Positions 18,697 through 30,404 of a stretch of 64,000 nt of DNA are shown in pieces. The notes beneath the pieces were generated by a model. The model was given only the letters and a program-made list of their open reading frames with translations. It was not told where the DNA came from and ran no database searches. The stretch covers positions 868,001-932,000 of the forward strand of contig CAWFEN010000014.1 in assembly GCA_963814865.1 (NCBI GenBank), in the 5' to 3' direction. The stretch is from AP-15 sp963814865. GTDB taxonomy: Bacteria > Pseudomonadota > Alphaproteobacteria > ATCC43930 > CGMCC-115725. Within the stretch, counting starts at the first letter, position 1; each line of letters begins with the position of its first letter. The position numbers and the translations under genes are program-made.

Positions 18697-19476
18697 TCAG
18701 CGCCGGCTGCGCAGCAGGGCGTCGGCGATCTCGACAAAGCCGGCGCCGCCGCCGCCCAGGGTCACCCATTGCGGCGGGGTCGCCATGCGGTCGAGAAAGC
18801 GGGTCACCGTGGCAACGCCGATGGAATTCGGGAAAAAGCCGAACATCGCCTCGTCATTGAGCGAATTGCCGGCATAGATGAAGGCGCCGGGTTCGTTATC
18901 GAGGTCGGTCGCGAACAGCTCTTTCAGCACCCGGCGCGACATCGCCAGCTTGTCGAAGCCGCCGAACCAGCCGAGCACCCACAGCGAATTCACCACCGTG
19001 CTCGCGCCGGCTGCGGCGAGCCGGGCGGCGATGGCCTCGGCGCCGGGCGGGCCGGGGTTGCGGAAGGCGAGCGTGGTCTCGCGGTAGCGCTGATCGGCGG
19101 CCAATTCGCAGCCCGGCACCTGCGCCGCGATCCGCATGCCCAACGCCATCAGCCGCCGATGGTCGCGGCCGCGCGCCGCCGCGCCGGCCCAGAAACGGCG
19201 CTCGGTAGTTGCCGCCGCCGGATCATGGCGGAAGCAGAGCCCGCCATTCTCGCCGATTACCGCGTCGACCGGCCACATCCGGCACATCAGGTCGCACCAT
19301 CCGGCCGGCGCGGCGGTGACCGGGATCACCCGCAGGCCGGCCTCGTGCAGGCGCTCGAGCGCGTCGAAGGCGGCGGCCGGCAGGCGCGGCCCGTCGGTCA
19401 GGGTATCGTCGACGTCGCTCAGCACGAACCGGACGGCGGCCAGCCGCTCCTTCGGGAATTGCGCGAAGGGTTGCAT
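18697..19476 (-). CDS. HAD-superfamily (IIB) phosphatase
   Basis: 259 residues with the HAD nucleophile motif LSDVDDTLTDG, a motif II Thr in VIPVTAAPAG, and the C-terminal metal-binding AGNSLNDEAMF. The large cap and this motif III pattern fit the Cof/sucrose- or mannosyl-phosphate phosphatase-like IIB group. The substrate is not predictable. ATG at 19476 lies 14 bases after GAGG. It is divergently arranged with ubiK. Confidence 0.85.
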   Translation of the reverse strand: MQPFAQFPKERLAAVRFVLSDVDDTLTDGPRLPAAAFDALERLHEAGLRVIPVTAAPAGWCDLMCRMWPVDAVIGENGGLCFRHDPAAATTERRFWAGAAARGRDHRRLMALGMRIAAQVPGCELAADQRYRETTLAFRNPGPPGAEAIAARLAAAGASTVVNSLWVLGWFGGFDKLAMSRRVLKELFATDLDNEPGAFIYAGNSLNDEAMFGFFPNSIGVATVTRFLDRMATPPQWVTLGGGGAGFVEIADALLRSRR

Positions 19477-19602
19477 CGCAGGCGCACCTCGCTGCTTGTC
19501 GAGCGAAATCCTTTCCCTGGATATGCCCTCTGTGCTAGCGCAGAACCATATCTGGGCGTGCGGCCGGTCTCGGCAGGCGGGGCCGTACGGAGGGCCAGGA
19601 CG

Positions 19603-19902
19603 ATGCAGAGCCAGAATCGGTTTTTTGACGATCTCGCCCGCGTGGCGGCCGGGGCCGTCGGCACCCTTTCGGGGGTCAAGGGCGAAGTTGAATTGCGGCT
19701 GCGCGGGCAGCTCGAACGGGTGCTCGCCGGCATGGACCTCGTCAGCCGCGACGAATTCGAAGCGGTCAAGGCGATGGCGGCCAAGGCTCGCGCCGAGCAG
19801 GAAGATTTGCTCAAGCGCGTGGCCGAGCTCGAAGCGGGTCTCGCGGCGCTGTCCGGGCGCGACCGCCCGGCCGCCCGCGAGGACGGCGCCGGCCCCTCCT
19901 GA
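19603..19902 (+). CDS. ubiK: Accessory factor UbiK family protein (BMFP domain)
   Basis: 99-residue protein matching the BMFP/YqiC family. An amphipathic N-terminal region (FFDDLARVAAGAVGTL) precedes a long coiled coil (DEFEAVKAMAAKARAEQEDL to ELEAGLAAL). In Escherichia coli UbiK assists the ubiquinone-biosynthesis complex together with UbiJ. ATG at 19603 follows GGAGGGCCAGG. The neighbourhood ubiK, ybjN-like, proC is a recurrent alphaproteobacterial order. Confidence 0.88.
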   Translation: MQSQNRFFDDLARVAAGAVGTLSGVKGEVELRLRGQLERVLAGMDLVSRDEFEAVKAMAAKARAEQEDLLKRVAELEAGLAALSGRDRPAAREDGAGPS

Positions 19903-20068
19903 TCGGCGCGCGAACCGGCCAAAGGAGACCGAATATTCATCGGCGCCAGTCGTTGCCCGGCGGCAGGTCCGATCTTGCCGATCGCCTTGTGCCGCCGGGC
20001 TGCAACATAGCTGGCTTATCGTGCTGCGATGTCGAGACAGCCTGGTCGAGCCGCCCGAGGAGGGCTTG

Positions 20069-20575
20069 ATGACTTCTGTTGCCACGTCCGAACCGACGCC
20101 GCTTTCCGGCAACCCGATCGACCTCGTCGAGGAGATCGTCGCCGCCAATGACTGGGCGCACGACCGCGCCAGCGAAGAGGAGCTGGTCGTCGAGATTTCC
20201 GGCCGCTGGTGCGACTACCGGCTTTATTTCGTGTGGCAGGAGGAGATCAGCGCGATGCATTTCTCCTGCGGCTTCGACATGAAGGTGCCGAAGGGGCGGC
20301 GCAGCCCGATCTACGAGCTCCTGGCGCTCGCCAACGAGAAATTGTGGCTCGGGCATTTCGATCTTTCGGCCGAGGACAATTCCCCCGCGTTCCGGCACGC
20401 GGTGCTGCTGAGCGGCGTGCTGGCGGCGAGCGCCGAGCAGGTCGAAGATCTCGTCGATATCGCCTTGTCGGAATGCGAGCGCTTCTACCCGGCCTTTCAG
20501 CTTGTCGTCTGGGGCGGCAAGACGCCGGCGCAGGCAATGGCGGCGGCAATGATCGACCCGGTCGGGGAAGCCTGA
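20069..20575 (+). CDS. YbjN domain-containing protein
   Basis: 168-residue YbjN/TY3B-like protein with a type III secretion chaperone-like fold. Characteristic sequence is ISGRWCDYRLYFVWQEE, then MHFSCGFDMKVP and ELLALANEKLWLGHFDL. The molecular function is unknown; E. coli YbjN affects motility and stress responses. ATG at 20069 follows GAGGAGGGC. It is followed by proC after 17 bases, so cotranscription is likely. Confidence 0.85.
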   Translation: MTSVATSEPTPLSGNPIDLVEEIVAANDWAHDRASEEELVVEISGRWCDYRLYFVWQEEISAMHFSCGFDMKVPKGRRSPIYELLALANEKLWLGHFDLSAEDNSPAFRHAVLLSGVLAASAEQVEDLVDIALSECERFYPAFQLVVWGGKTPAQAMAAAMIDPVGEA

Positions 20576-20592
20576 CGGAAAGGCGGCGCGTG

Positions 20593-21417
20593 ATGGGCAC
20601 TGACGACGGGTCGGTGGCCGCTCTCGTCCTCGTCGGCTGCGGCAAGATGGGGACGGCGCTGCTGCGCGGCTGGCTTGCCGGTGGCGCGGCCGCACGATTT
20701 TTCGTGGTCGAGCCGGCGGGCGCCCCGCCCGAGCTCGCCACCACGGCGAACATCGCCTGGCACGAAACGGCCGAGGCGCTGCCGGACGGGCTGGTGCCGG
20801 ATGCCGTGGTCTTCGCGATCAAGCCGCAGGTCGTCGATATGGCGCTGCCGGGCTATCGCCGCTGGGTCCGCCCGCAGACGCTGTTTCTGTCGATCGTGGC
20901 CGGTAAGACGATTTCCGGCATCACCCGGCATCTCGGCGCCGCGGCACTCGTGCGCACGATGCCGAATACGCCGGCGGCGATCGGGCGCGGGATCACAGTG
21001 GCGTGCGCCAACCCGCTGGTGACGCCCGATCAAAGACGGTTCTGCGACCGCCTGCTGGCCGCCGTCGGCGAGAGCGCCTGGGTCGAGGATGAAAGGCTGC
21101 TTGACGCGGTGACCGCGCTGTCGGGCAGCGGACCGGCCTATGTCTTTCTGCTGATCGAGGCGCTGGCGCAGGCCGGCGAAAGCGAGGGGCTGGCTCCCGA
21201 TCTGGCCCTGCGGCTCGCACGCGCCACGGTAGCCGGGTCGGGCGAGCTCGCCCGCCTCTCGGTGGCGAGCCCGGCGCAACTGCGCAAGGACGTGACCAGC
21301 CCAGGCGGCACGACGCAGGCGGCCCTCGACGTGCTGATGGGCAAGGACGGTCTCGCTCAGCTGATCGGGCGCGCGGTCAAGGCGGCGGCGGCGCGCTCGC
21401 GCGAGCTGGCGAGCTGA
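20593..21417 (+). CDS. proC: Pyrroline-5-carboxylate reductase
   Basis: Final step of proline biosynthesis, reducing pyrroline-5-carboxylate with NAD(P)H. 274 residues: Rossmann motif LVGCGKMGTALLRGW at the N-terminus, FAIKPQ, VRTMPNTPAAIG, and the family signature region SGSGPAYVFLLIEAL and VTSPGGTTQAAL. ATG 20593 is preceded by GGAAAGG; GTG 20590 is adjacent in frame. It is probably the third gene of the ubiK-ybjN-proC transcript. Confidence 0.95.
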   Translation: MGTDDGSVAALVLVGCGKMGTALLRGWLAGGAAARFFVVEPAGAPPELATTANIAWHETAEALPDGLVPDAVVFAIKPQVVDMALPGYRRWVRPQTLFLSIVAGKTISGITRHLGAAALVRTMPNTPAAIGRGITVACANPLVTPDQRRFCDRLLAAVGESAWVEDERLLDAVTALSGSGPAYVFLLIEALAQAGESEGLAPDLALRLARATVAGSGELARLSVASPAQLRKDVTSPGGTTQAALDVLMGKDGLAQLIGRAVKAAAARSRELAS

Positions 21418-21442
21418 GCCGGGCGCGGCAAAGGAGACTGTC

Positions 21443-22087
21443 ATGGCAAAAACCGGAGGCGGGCGCGGGCGGGCGGCAAACGCCGGCGCCGCGGCGGCGA
21501 GCGACGCCGAGCGGATCATCGACGCCGCTTTGTCCCGCATCACGACCGAGGGGTGGCGGCGCCTGTCGCTGGCGGCGATCGCGGCCGAAGCGGAACTGCC
21601 GATCCTGCATGTCTATCGCAATTTCGGATCGAAGCAGGCGATCCTCGGCGGATTTTTCCGGCGGATCGACGAGCGGGTCCTGGCCGAGCCGCCGGCGGCC
21701 GAGGCGGACGAACGCCCGCGCGATCGGCTGTTCGATCTCTTGATGCGGCGATTCGACGCACTTCAGCCGCACAAGACCGCCCTCGACGTGCTGCGTCGCG
21801 AATTGCCGGGCGATCCGGTCGGCGCGCTGTGCGCCGGCGCGCTGCTGCTGCGCTCGGTGCGATGGATGCTCGAAGCCGCCGATATCGCCACCGGCGGGTG
21901 GCGCGGCGCGGTGGCGGTCCGATTGACCGCGGCGGCCTATTTGTCGGCGATGCGGATTTGGCTGCGCGAGGATTCGCCCGATCTGGCGCAGACGATGGCG
22001 CGGCTCGATGCGCGGCTGCGTCGGATCGAGGGCTGGCTGACGCCCGTTGCGCCATCGCGGCCCGGCCGGGAGCCGCTGGCAGCCTGA
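21443..22087 (+). CDS. TetR/AcrR-family transcriptional regulator
   Basis: 214 residues with an N-terminal TetR helix-turn-helix (RIIDAALSRITTEGWRRLSL, recognition helix region LPILHVYRNFGSKQAIL) and a ligand domain of about 145 residues. The order after proC and before the phasin is conserved in related genomes as far as I recall, but the target is not shown. ATG at 21443 follows AAAGGAGACTGTC. Spacing of 25 bases from proC suggests the same transcript. Confidence 0.88.
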   Translation: MAKTGGGRGRAANAGAAAASDAERIIDAALSRITTEGWRRLSLAAIAAEAELPILHVYRNFGSKQAILGGFFRRIDERVLAEPPAAEADERPRDRLFDLLMRRFDALQPHKTALDVLRRELPGDPVGALCAGALLLRSVRWMLEAADIATGGWRGAVAVRLTAAAYLSAMRIWLREDSPDLAQTMARLDARLRRIEGWLTPVAPSRPGREPLAA

Positions 22088-22105
22088 TTTTGCTGCACTG
22101 CAAAA
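22088..22105 (+). promoter_or_regulatory. Inverted repeat upstream of the phasin gene, candidate PhaR-type operator
   Basis: TTTTGC (22088-22093), six bases, GCAAAA (22100-22105), beginning at the tetR stop. The core TGCTGCACTGCA is TGC-rich like reported PhaR operators of phasin genes. A second palindrome, TTGTGCATCGCACAA, lies near 22147-22161. Assignment to PhaR is inference. Confidence 0.45.
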
Positions 22106-22192
22106 CGTGCTTGACGTCATTGGGACGAATACCGATATTTCGAGCGTTGTGCATCGCACAATAACCTGAAGCTCCAAGATCGGAACCCACTC

Positions 22193-22627
22193 ATGTCAGA
22201 AGCTCGCCCCGGCTTTTTCGATTTCGATGTGACCAAGATGATGACCGACTTCCGCTTTCGTCCGTTCGATGTCGACGCGTTGATGGCCTGCCAGCGCCGC
22301 AACATCGAAGCGCTGAGCCAGGCCCACCAGCTCGCCGTCGAGGGCTGCCAGGCGGTCGCCCGGCGCCAGATCGAAATCGCCCGCCAGGCCCTCGAGGACG
22401 TGTCGGCGCTGGTGCGCGATCTCACCCAGCCGGTGTCGGCCGAGGAGCGCATCGCCAAGAACACCGAATATGCCAAGCAGATGCTCGAAAAGAGCGTCAG
22501 TCACGGCCGCGAGATCACGCAGCTGGCCGCCAAGGCGGGCACCGAGGCGGCCGAGGTTCTGCGCCGGCGTGCGAGCGAAGGGCTCGACGAGTTGCGCGAG
22601 ATGGCGAAGCTGCAAAGCGCACACTGA
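22193..22627 (+). CDS. Phasin family protein
   Basis: 144-residue helical protein that coats polyhydroxyalkanoate granules. It matches the phasin_2 pattern: DALMACQRRNIEALSQAHQLAVEG near residue 30, an amphipathic helix, QPVSAEERIAKNTEYAK, and a heptad-rich C-terminal half. No membrane segment. It follows two inverted repeats that may be regulatory. No PHA synthase is in the window. Confidence 0.9.
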   Translation: MSEARPGFFDFDVTKMMTDFRFRPFDVDALMACQRRNIEALSQAHQLAVEGCQAVARRQIEIARQALEDVSALVRDLTQPVSAEERIAKNTEYAKQMLEKSVSHGREITQLAAKAGTEAAEVLRRRASEGLDELREMAKLQSAH

Positions 22628-22659
22628 CGGCGCTGGTCCCCGCAGCCGCTCAAACCGGG

Positions 22660-22686
22660 AGGCCGCACCGCGCCGCGAGGCGGCCT
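22660..22686 (+). terminator. Weak hairpin after the phasin gene
   Basis: AGGCCGC (22660-22666) can pair with GCGGCCT (22680-22686) around a 13-base loop. There is no U-tract; support is low. Confidence 0.3.
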
Positions 22687-22781
22687 TCGCATGCAAGCAC
22701 GCCCGGCGACAGGACCGGCAACGCCCCAACAGGCACCGCGCGTCAAGTTTCGGTCATCCTCTCCGGCACCCCGCCGGCCGG

Positions 22782-24028
22782 CTATTCGAGGATGATGCGC
22801 GAGCCGGTCGCGCCGTTCAGCAGGCGCTTCAAATGAAAGCTCACCAGCCGGTCGTCGCTGCGCTGGCCGAGAAGCGCGGCAAAGGCCGGCATCGCGCCGA
22901 TATCTCCCGCTTCGAGCTTGGCGAAGGCGCCGAGATAGGCCTGGTTCGCGGGATCGGCGTAATCCTCGGCGGATAGCGGCTCGAACGCTCGCAGCTGCTC
23001 GCTGCGGCCGCGCAGCACGAGGTCGCCGACCGGGCGCCCGGTGAAACCGGCGACACGGCCGGCCACGCTCTCGCCGACGCAGATCCGGGTGCCGAATTCC
23101 TTGTTCGCCGCTTCGAGCCGGGCGGCGGTGTTCACCGTGTCGCCATAGGCCGTATAGTCGAAATAACGCCCGCTGCCGAAATTGCCGACAATCGCCGGTC
23201 CCGCGTCGAGACCGAGCCGGGTCTCGCCGAGGACGATCCCCCGCTCGTTCCAGCGGCTGCGGAACGCCTGCGCGCTGGTGTCGAGCTCGAGCGCGCAGGC
23301 GACGGCGCGCCCGGCGTGGTCGGGCTGATCGGCCGGCGCCCCGAACAGCACGTGAATGGCGTCGCCGATGATCTTCACGACGGTACCGCCATGAGTGAAG
23401 ACGATATCGGTCATGGCGCCGAGATAATCGTTGAGGAGCGGGGCGATGGCTGTTGGTTCCAGAGTCTCGACCAGCGAGGTGAACCCGGCGATGTCGGTGA
23501 ACAGCGAGGTGATCTCGCGCCGCCGGCCGCCGAGATCGACCGCTCCCGGATCGCTCGCCAGCCGCTCCGCCAGGTTGGGCGAGAAGTAACGCGACAGCAG
23601 CGCGTGCGCCCGTTCCGCCTCAGCCTGCCGGCGCCGTGCCTCGCGCAAGGTCTCGATATGATGCAAGGTCTTGTCGATCGTGGTCTCGAGATCGGCGAAA
23701 TCGATCGGCTTGGTCACGAAGTCAAAGGCGCCGCGGTTCATGGCGGTCCTTATATTCGCCATGTCGCCATAGGCCGAGACGATCACGGTCGACAGCTGGT
23801 CATCCTTTTCCCGGATCTTTTGCAGCAGGGTCAGACCGTCCATGCGCGGCATGTTGATGTCGCTCAGCACCATGTCGATGGCATGGCCGTTCGCCAGCAG
23901 GTCGAGCGCGTCGGCACCGTCGCGGGCGAACAGAAAGCTGATCTCGCCGTCACGGATGCGGCGCCTGAATTTCTGCTGGACAAGCGTCTCGAGGTCCGGC
24001 TCGTCATCGACCACGAGAATCTTTGCCG

Positions 24029-24032
<4 letters not shown>
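22782..24032 (-). CDS. Response regulator with adenylate/guanylate cyclase output domain
   Basis: 416 residues. The N-terminal receiver domain (1-125) has the DDE acidic pocket, phospho-acceptor Asp in VLSDINMPRMDG, and Lys in FVTKPID. A helical linker leads to a class III nucleotide cyclase domain with metal-binding Asp in LFTDIAGFTSL, a second Asp in IIGDAIHVLF and the catalytic-site GDTVNTAARLEA. It probably makes cAMP after phosphorylation by the kinase encoded just upstream. The TTG start at 24032 overlaps the kinase stop as TTGA and has GAGAGG upstream, so translation is coupled. Confidence 0.92.
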
Positions 24033-26098
<2,066 letters not shown>

Positions 26099-26114
26099 GA
26101 AACCTCGGCTCCTG

Positions 26115-27098
26115 TCACTCTATGACGTCGTCGGCGCGGGCGAGCAGGGACGGCGGGATGGTCAGACCGATCGCCTTGGCGGTCCCGAGATTGATCGCCA
26201 GCACGAACCGGCTCGGCTCTTCGAGCGGCAGCTCGGCGGGATTAGCGCCTTTGAGAATGCGCACGGCGAGCTCGGCGGCGCGATCGGACATTTCGGCGAT
26301 ATCTGGACCGTACGACATCAGACCACCATCCCGCACCAAATAGTCGTACTCGAAGATCGCCGGCAGCTTATGCGCCGCCGCGAAGTCGATCACCCGCTTG
26401 CGGTTCAAGGTCGTCAGCACGTCGCTGACCATCAGGATCGCATCCGGCGGGTTGCGCACCATCGCGGCGAACGCGGTGTCGAAATCGTCGGGCGCACGCA
26501 CCCCGAGCGACTCGACCTCGATGCCGAGGCTGCGCGCCTGCGTCTCCGCCGCCTTGTAGCGCAGCGACATGCCGAGATCGTCGGCATTCCACAGCATCGC
26601 CACGCGATGCACGCCCGGCACCGCCCCCTTCAGCAATGCCAGCCGCTTGGCGGAAAGCTCGGCGGCAATCTCGGAGATGCCGGTGACGCGGCCGCCCGGT
26701 CTGGCAAAGCTGCTGACGAGACCATCGGCGACCGGGTCGCCGGCCTGAACCGCCACGACCGGCAAGCTCGAATAGTCCTTCGCGGCGACCGCCGCCGGGT
26801 AGCCTTGGGTGACGATGACCGCGACCTGGTCCGCGACCAGCTCGTGCACCATATGCGGCAACCGCTCGAGATGCCCGTGCGCGGCGTAGCGAACGAAGAG
26901 GAGGTTCTGGCCGAGAACAAACCTGCCGCCGGCGAAACCGCGGATCAGCCCCGCGCCAAACGGGCTCTGGTCGGTTGGGTCGGGACCCACCGCGAGCAGC
27001 CCGACGCGATAGACCTGCGGCGGAGACTGAGCGCCGGCTCCTCGCGCGCCGATGGCAAGGGCGAGGGCCAGCACGGCAATAAACGCAGAGAATTTCAT
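26115..27098 (-). CDS. ABC-type substrate-binding protein (PF04392 family)
   Basis: 327-residue periplasmic protein with a signal peptide (MKFSAFIAVLALALAIG to GAGA). Conserved PF04392 segments are GLIRGFAGGRFVLGQNL, PVVAVQAGDPVADGLV and YGPDIAEMSDRAAE, ending in the family-typical LARADDVIE. There is no permease or ATPase gene; instead the gene leads an operon with a Cache histidine kinase, so it may be the ligand-sensing partner of that kinase. ATG 27098 follows GAGGTACC. Confidence 0.85.
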   Translation of the reverse strand: MKFSAFIAVLALALAIGARGAGAQSPPQVYRVGLLAVGPDPTDQSPFGAGLIRGFAGGRFVLGQNLLFVRYAAHGHLERLPHMVHELVADQVAVIVTQGYPAAVAAKDYSSLPVVAVQAGDPVADGLVSSFARPGGRVTGISEIAAELSAKRLALLKGAVPGVHRVAMLWNADDLGMSLRYKAAETQARSLGIEVESLGVRAPDDFDTAFAAMVRNPPDAILMVSDVLTTLNRKRVIDFAAAHKLPAIFEYDYLVRDGGLMSYGPDIAEMSDRAAELAVRILKGANPAELPLEEPSRFVLAINLGTAKAIGLTIPPSLLARADDVIE

Positions 27099-27162
27099 TA
27101 AGGTACCTCGACGCGGCGAATGCCGCGACCATACGACCGGGCGCGGGCGTGAACCAAGCGGC

Positions 27163-27521
27163 ATGGCGGCGGCGCCGCTCGCGGTGCATGCGCAGCAGAA
27201 GGCGTCGGCAGTGATCCGTTCTTTGACAGCCGGCGCGAGCAGCTCGTGGCGCTGGCGGCACGTTACGCGGTTCCGGCGATCTATGAGGGGCGTGACTTCA
27301 CCGCGGCCGGCGGCCTGATCAGCTATGGGCCGAGCCTGCGGACAGTCGATCGCCAGCTCGGCATCTACACCGGAAAGATACTCAAGGGTACCAAACCGGC
27401 TGATCTGCCGGTTCAGCAGCCGACCGCATTCGAGCTGGTGATCAACCTCAAGACCGCCAAGGCGCTCGGGCTTGCGGTGCCGCAATCGCTGCTCGCCGGC
27501 GCCGACCAGGTGATCGAGTAA
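27163..27521 (+). pseudogene. Remnant of a second PF04392 binding-protein gene, internally deleted
   Basis: The start reads MAAAPLAVHAQQKA, a signal-peptide end. After a frame break it continues DPFFDSRREQLVALAARY and YGPSLRTVDRQL to LAGADQVIE, the C-terminal third of the PF04392 family. About 200 internal codons are missing. It is transcribed away from the intact paralogue at 26115-27098; the two may derive from one duplication. Confidence 0.75.
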
Positions 27522-27633
27522 AGATTTCGAACTGAGTCACTACCGGTGGACAAGATGCCGCGATCGGAGACTCTGCCGGCCTGCCGTTGCTAAAGTCTTG
27601 TCGCGGCCGCGAGCGCGCCGCCGGAGCCGGGCG

Positions 27634-29155
27634 ATGACCGGATCACCTTATGTCCTGGCGATCGACCAGGGAACGACCAGCACCCGCGCGATCCTGTTCG
27701 ACGCGCAGGGCCGGGCCTGCCATACCGCGCAGGTCGAATTGACCCAGCTCTACCCGCAACCGGGCTGGGTCGAGCATGATCCCGAGGAGATCTGGCGCAG
27801 CGTCCTTGCCACCTGCCGCGAAGCCGCCGCCGCCGCGGACGGTCCGATCGCCGCGATCGGCATCGCCAACCAGCGCGAGACCACGGTCCTGTGGGAGCGC
27901 GCCACCGGCCGCCCGGTCCATAACGCGATCGTCTGGCAGGACCGGCGCACCGCGGAACTGTGCGCGCACTGGCGCAGCGAGGGGCTGGCGGAAACCGTCG
28001 CGCAGCGCACCGGCCTCGTCATCGATCCCTATTTCTGCGCCGGCAAGATCCGCTGGCTGCTCGACAATGTCGCCGGTCTGCGCCGCCGCGCCCGCGCCGG
28101 CGAGATCGCCTTCGGCACCATCGACAGCTTTCTGTTGTGGCGGCTCACCGGCGGCGGGCGTCACGCGACCGACGTAACCAACGCCGCGCGCACGATGTTC
28201 TATGACATCGACCGTCTGGCCTGGGACACCGGACTCCTCGACGCCTTCGACATCCCGGCGGCGATCCTGCCGGAGGTGCTCGATACCGGTGCCGATTACG
28301 GTTCGACCGCGACGGAATTGCTCGGCACGGCGGTCCCGATCGCCGCGCTGGCCGGCGACCAGCAGGCGGCGCTGATCGGCCAGGGCTGCTTCAGACCCGG
28401 CATGGTCAAATCGACCTACGGCACCGGCGCTTTCGCGCTCCTCAACATCGGCGCGGCGCCGGCCCGCTCGCGCCACCGGCTGCTGACCACGATCGCCTAC
28501 CGGCTCGCCGGCCGCACCGCCTATGCCTTTGAAGGCAGCATCTTCGTCGCCGGCGCGGCGGTGCAGTGGCTGCGCGACCGGCTCGGCCTGATTCGCGACA
28601 GCGGCCGAGGCGACGACCCTCGCCGCCCGCGCCGATCCGCGCCAGCGCCTCTATCTCGTTCCCGGCTTTGCCGGGCTCGGCGCGCCCTACTGGGCGCCGC
28701 TGGCGCGCGGTGCCCTGATCGGGCTGACGGCGGAATGCGGATTGCCCGAAATCGCCCGCGCCGCGCTCGAAGCGGTCGGCTACCAGACCCGCGACCTGGT
28801 CGCCGCGATGACCGCCGATGCCGGGGTCGAAATCGCCACCTTGCGGGTCGATGGCGGCATGGCGGCGAGCGATTGGACCATGCAGTTCCTGGCCGACATC
28901 CTGCCCGCCATCGTCGAGCGCCCAGCCGTCGTCGAGACCACGGCCTGGGGCGCGGCTTATGCCGCGGGGCTGGTGCGCGGGATCTATCCCGATCCCGAAA
29001 CCATGGCTGCGCATTGGCGGCCCGAGCGCCGCTTTCTGCCGCGGATGCTCGAAACCGAGCGCGCGGAGCGCTATGCAGGCTGGCAGCGAGCGGTCGCCGG
29101 CGTATTCGCCGCGGCGCCCTCTTCCAACAATGGAGAAAGCGATGACACGGGCTGA
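27634..29155 (+). CDS. glpK: Glycerol kinase, one frameshift
   Basis: Phosphorylates glycerol to glycerol-3-phosphate using ATP. The product of about 506 residues has the FGGY-kinase start AIDQGTTSTRAILFD, substrate-site NQRETTVLWE and WQDRRT, and the ATP-site GTGAF. The C-terminal part is GLGAPYWAPLARG, VDGGMAASDW and WGAAYAAGL. One extra C near 28605 (GCGGCC for GCGGC) shifts the frame; removing it gives a continuous protein. ATG 27634 follows GGAG. The 3' end overlaps the DUF5996 gene by 14 bases. No glpF or glpD is nearby. Confidence 0.92.
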
Positions 29156-30059
29156 CCAGTGGCCGAGCCTGCCGCTTGCGGAATGGCGCGACACCTGCGC
29201 CACGCTCCATCTGTGGACCCAGGTGATCGGCAAGATCCGCCTGGCGCAGGCCCCGCTGGTCAATCACTGGTGGCAGGTGCCGCTCTATGTGACCAGCCGC
29301 GGGCTGACCACCTCGCCGATCCCCTACGGCGCGCGGACCTTCCAGATCGATTTCGATTTCATCGATCACCACCTGACAATCACGACCAGCGACGGCGCGA
29401 CCGAAGGTTTCGGGTTGCGTCCCTGCACCGTCGCCGATTTCTACGCTGAGGTCATGCAGCAGCTGCGTGCACTCGGCCTCGACATCCGGATCTGGACGAC
29501 GCCGGTCGAAATCCCCGACCCCGTTCCATTCGAACGGGACCACGGGCACGCCGCTTACGACCCGGATTACGCCAACCGCTTCTGGCGCGTCCTGGTCCAG
29601 GCCGAGCGTGTCCTCACCGCGTTCCGCGCGCGCTTTATCGGCAAGGCGAGCCCGGTGCATTTCTTCTGGGGCAGCTTCGATCTGGCGGTGACCCGCTTTT
29701 CCGGCCGTCGCGCCCCGCCGCATCCGGGCTCGCCCAACGCCGCCGACCGGGTGACGCGCGAAGCCTATTCGCACGAGGTCAGCAGCTGCGGCTTCTGGCC
29801 GGGCGGCGCCGGGTTGGAGCAGCCGATCTTCTATTCCTACGCCTATCCGCAACCGGCCGGCTTTGCCGAGGCGCCGCTGCGCCCACCGGCGGCATCCTAC
29901 AGCCGCGAATTCGGCGAATTCATCCTGCCCTATGACGAAATCCGCCGGGCGCCGTCTCCCGACGAAGCCCTGCTCGATTTCCTGCAGACCACCTACGAAG
30001 CCGCCGCCGACCTGGCGCATTGGGACCGCGCCGATCTGGAGCGCGCGGCAACGCCGTGA
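29142..30059 (+). CDS. DUF5996 family protein
   Basis: 305-residue protein of a conserved uncharacterised family. Features seen are LPLAEWRDTCATLHLWTQVIGKIRL at the start, then NHWWQVPLYVTSRGL, FWGSFDLAVTRFSGR in the middle and SHEVSSCGFWPGG. It is often found beside small metabolic genes; no catalytic role is established. ATG 29142 follows TGGAGAAAG and overlaps glpK; its stop overlaps the next start. This suggests a three-gene transcript with the cupin. Confidence 0.87.
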   Translation: MTRADQWPSLPLAEWRDTCATLHLWTQVIGKIRLAQAPLVNHWWQVPLYVTSRGLTTSPIPYGARTFQIDFDFIDHHLTITTSDGATEGFGLRPCTVADFYAEVMQQLRALGLDIRIWTTPVEIPDPVPFERDHGHAAYDPDYANRFWRVLVQAERVLTAFRARFIGKASPVHFFWGSFDLAVTRFSGRRAPPHPGSPNAADRVTREAYSHEVSSCGFWPGGAGLEQPIFYSYAYPQPAGFAEAPLRPPAASYSREFGEFILPYDEIRRAPSPDEALLDFLQTTYEAAADLAHWDRADLERAATP

Positions 30060-30370
30060 ACCTGCTCTGCCCGCTCCCCGAAGCGCGTGCGGCCGAAATC
30101 GTCGACCGGCTCCTGACCCATCCCCATCTGCGCATCGAGCGCATCGTCTCGCACGGCCAGGCGAGCCCGCCCGGTTTCTGGTACGAACAGGCCGAAGCCG
30201 AATGGGTGCTGCTGCTCGCCGGCGCCGCCCGCCTGCGCTTCGAGGATGAGCCCGAACCCCGCACCCTCGCCCCCGGCGACTGCATCGACATCGCCCCGCG
30301 CCGCCGCCATCGCGTCGATTGGACCGACCCCGCCGCCCCGACCGTGTGGCTCGCGGTGTTCCGCGAGTAG
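30056..30370 (+). CDS. Cupin-domain protein
   Basis: 104-residue small beta-barrel protein. The cupin pattern is WVLLLAGAARLRFEDE with GDCIDIAPRRRHRVDW; His residues at HRVDW and a Glu fit a metal-binding site. The function is unknown. GTG start at 30056 overlaps the DUF5996 stop as GTGA, giving translational coupling. Confidence 0.82.
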   Translation: MNLLCPLPEARAAEIVDRLLTHPHLRIERIVSHGQASPPGFWYEQAEAEWVLLLAGAARLRFEDEPEPRTLAPGDCIDIAPRRRHRVDWTDPAAPTVWLAVFRE

Positions 30371-30404
30371 GCCGAGTTCGGGCGCTATCGGCGGCGGATT
30401 TGGG

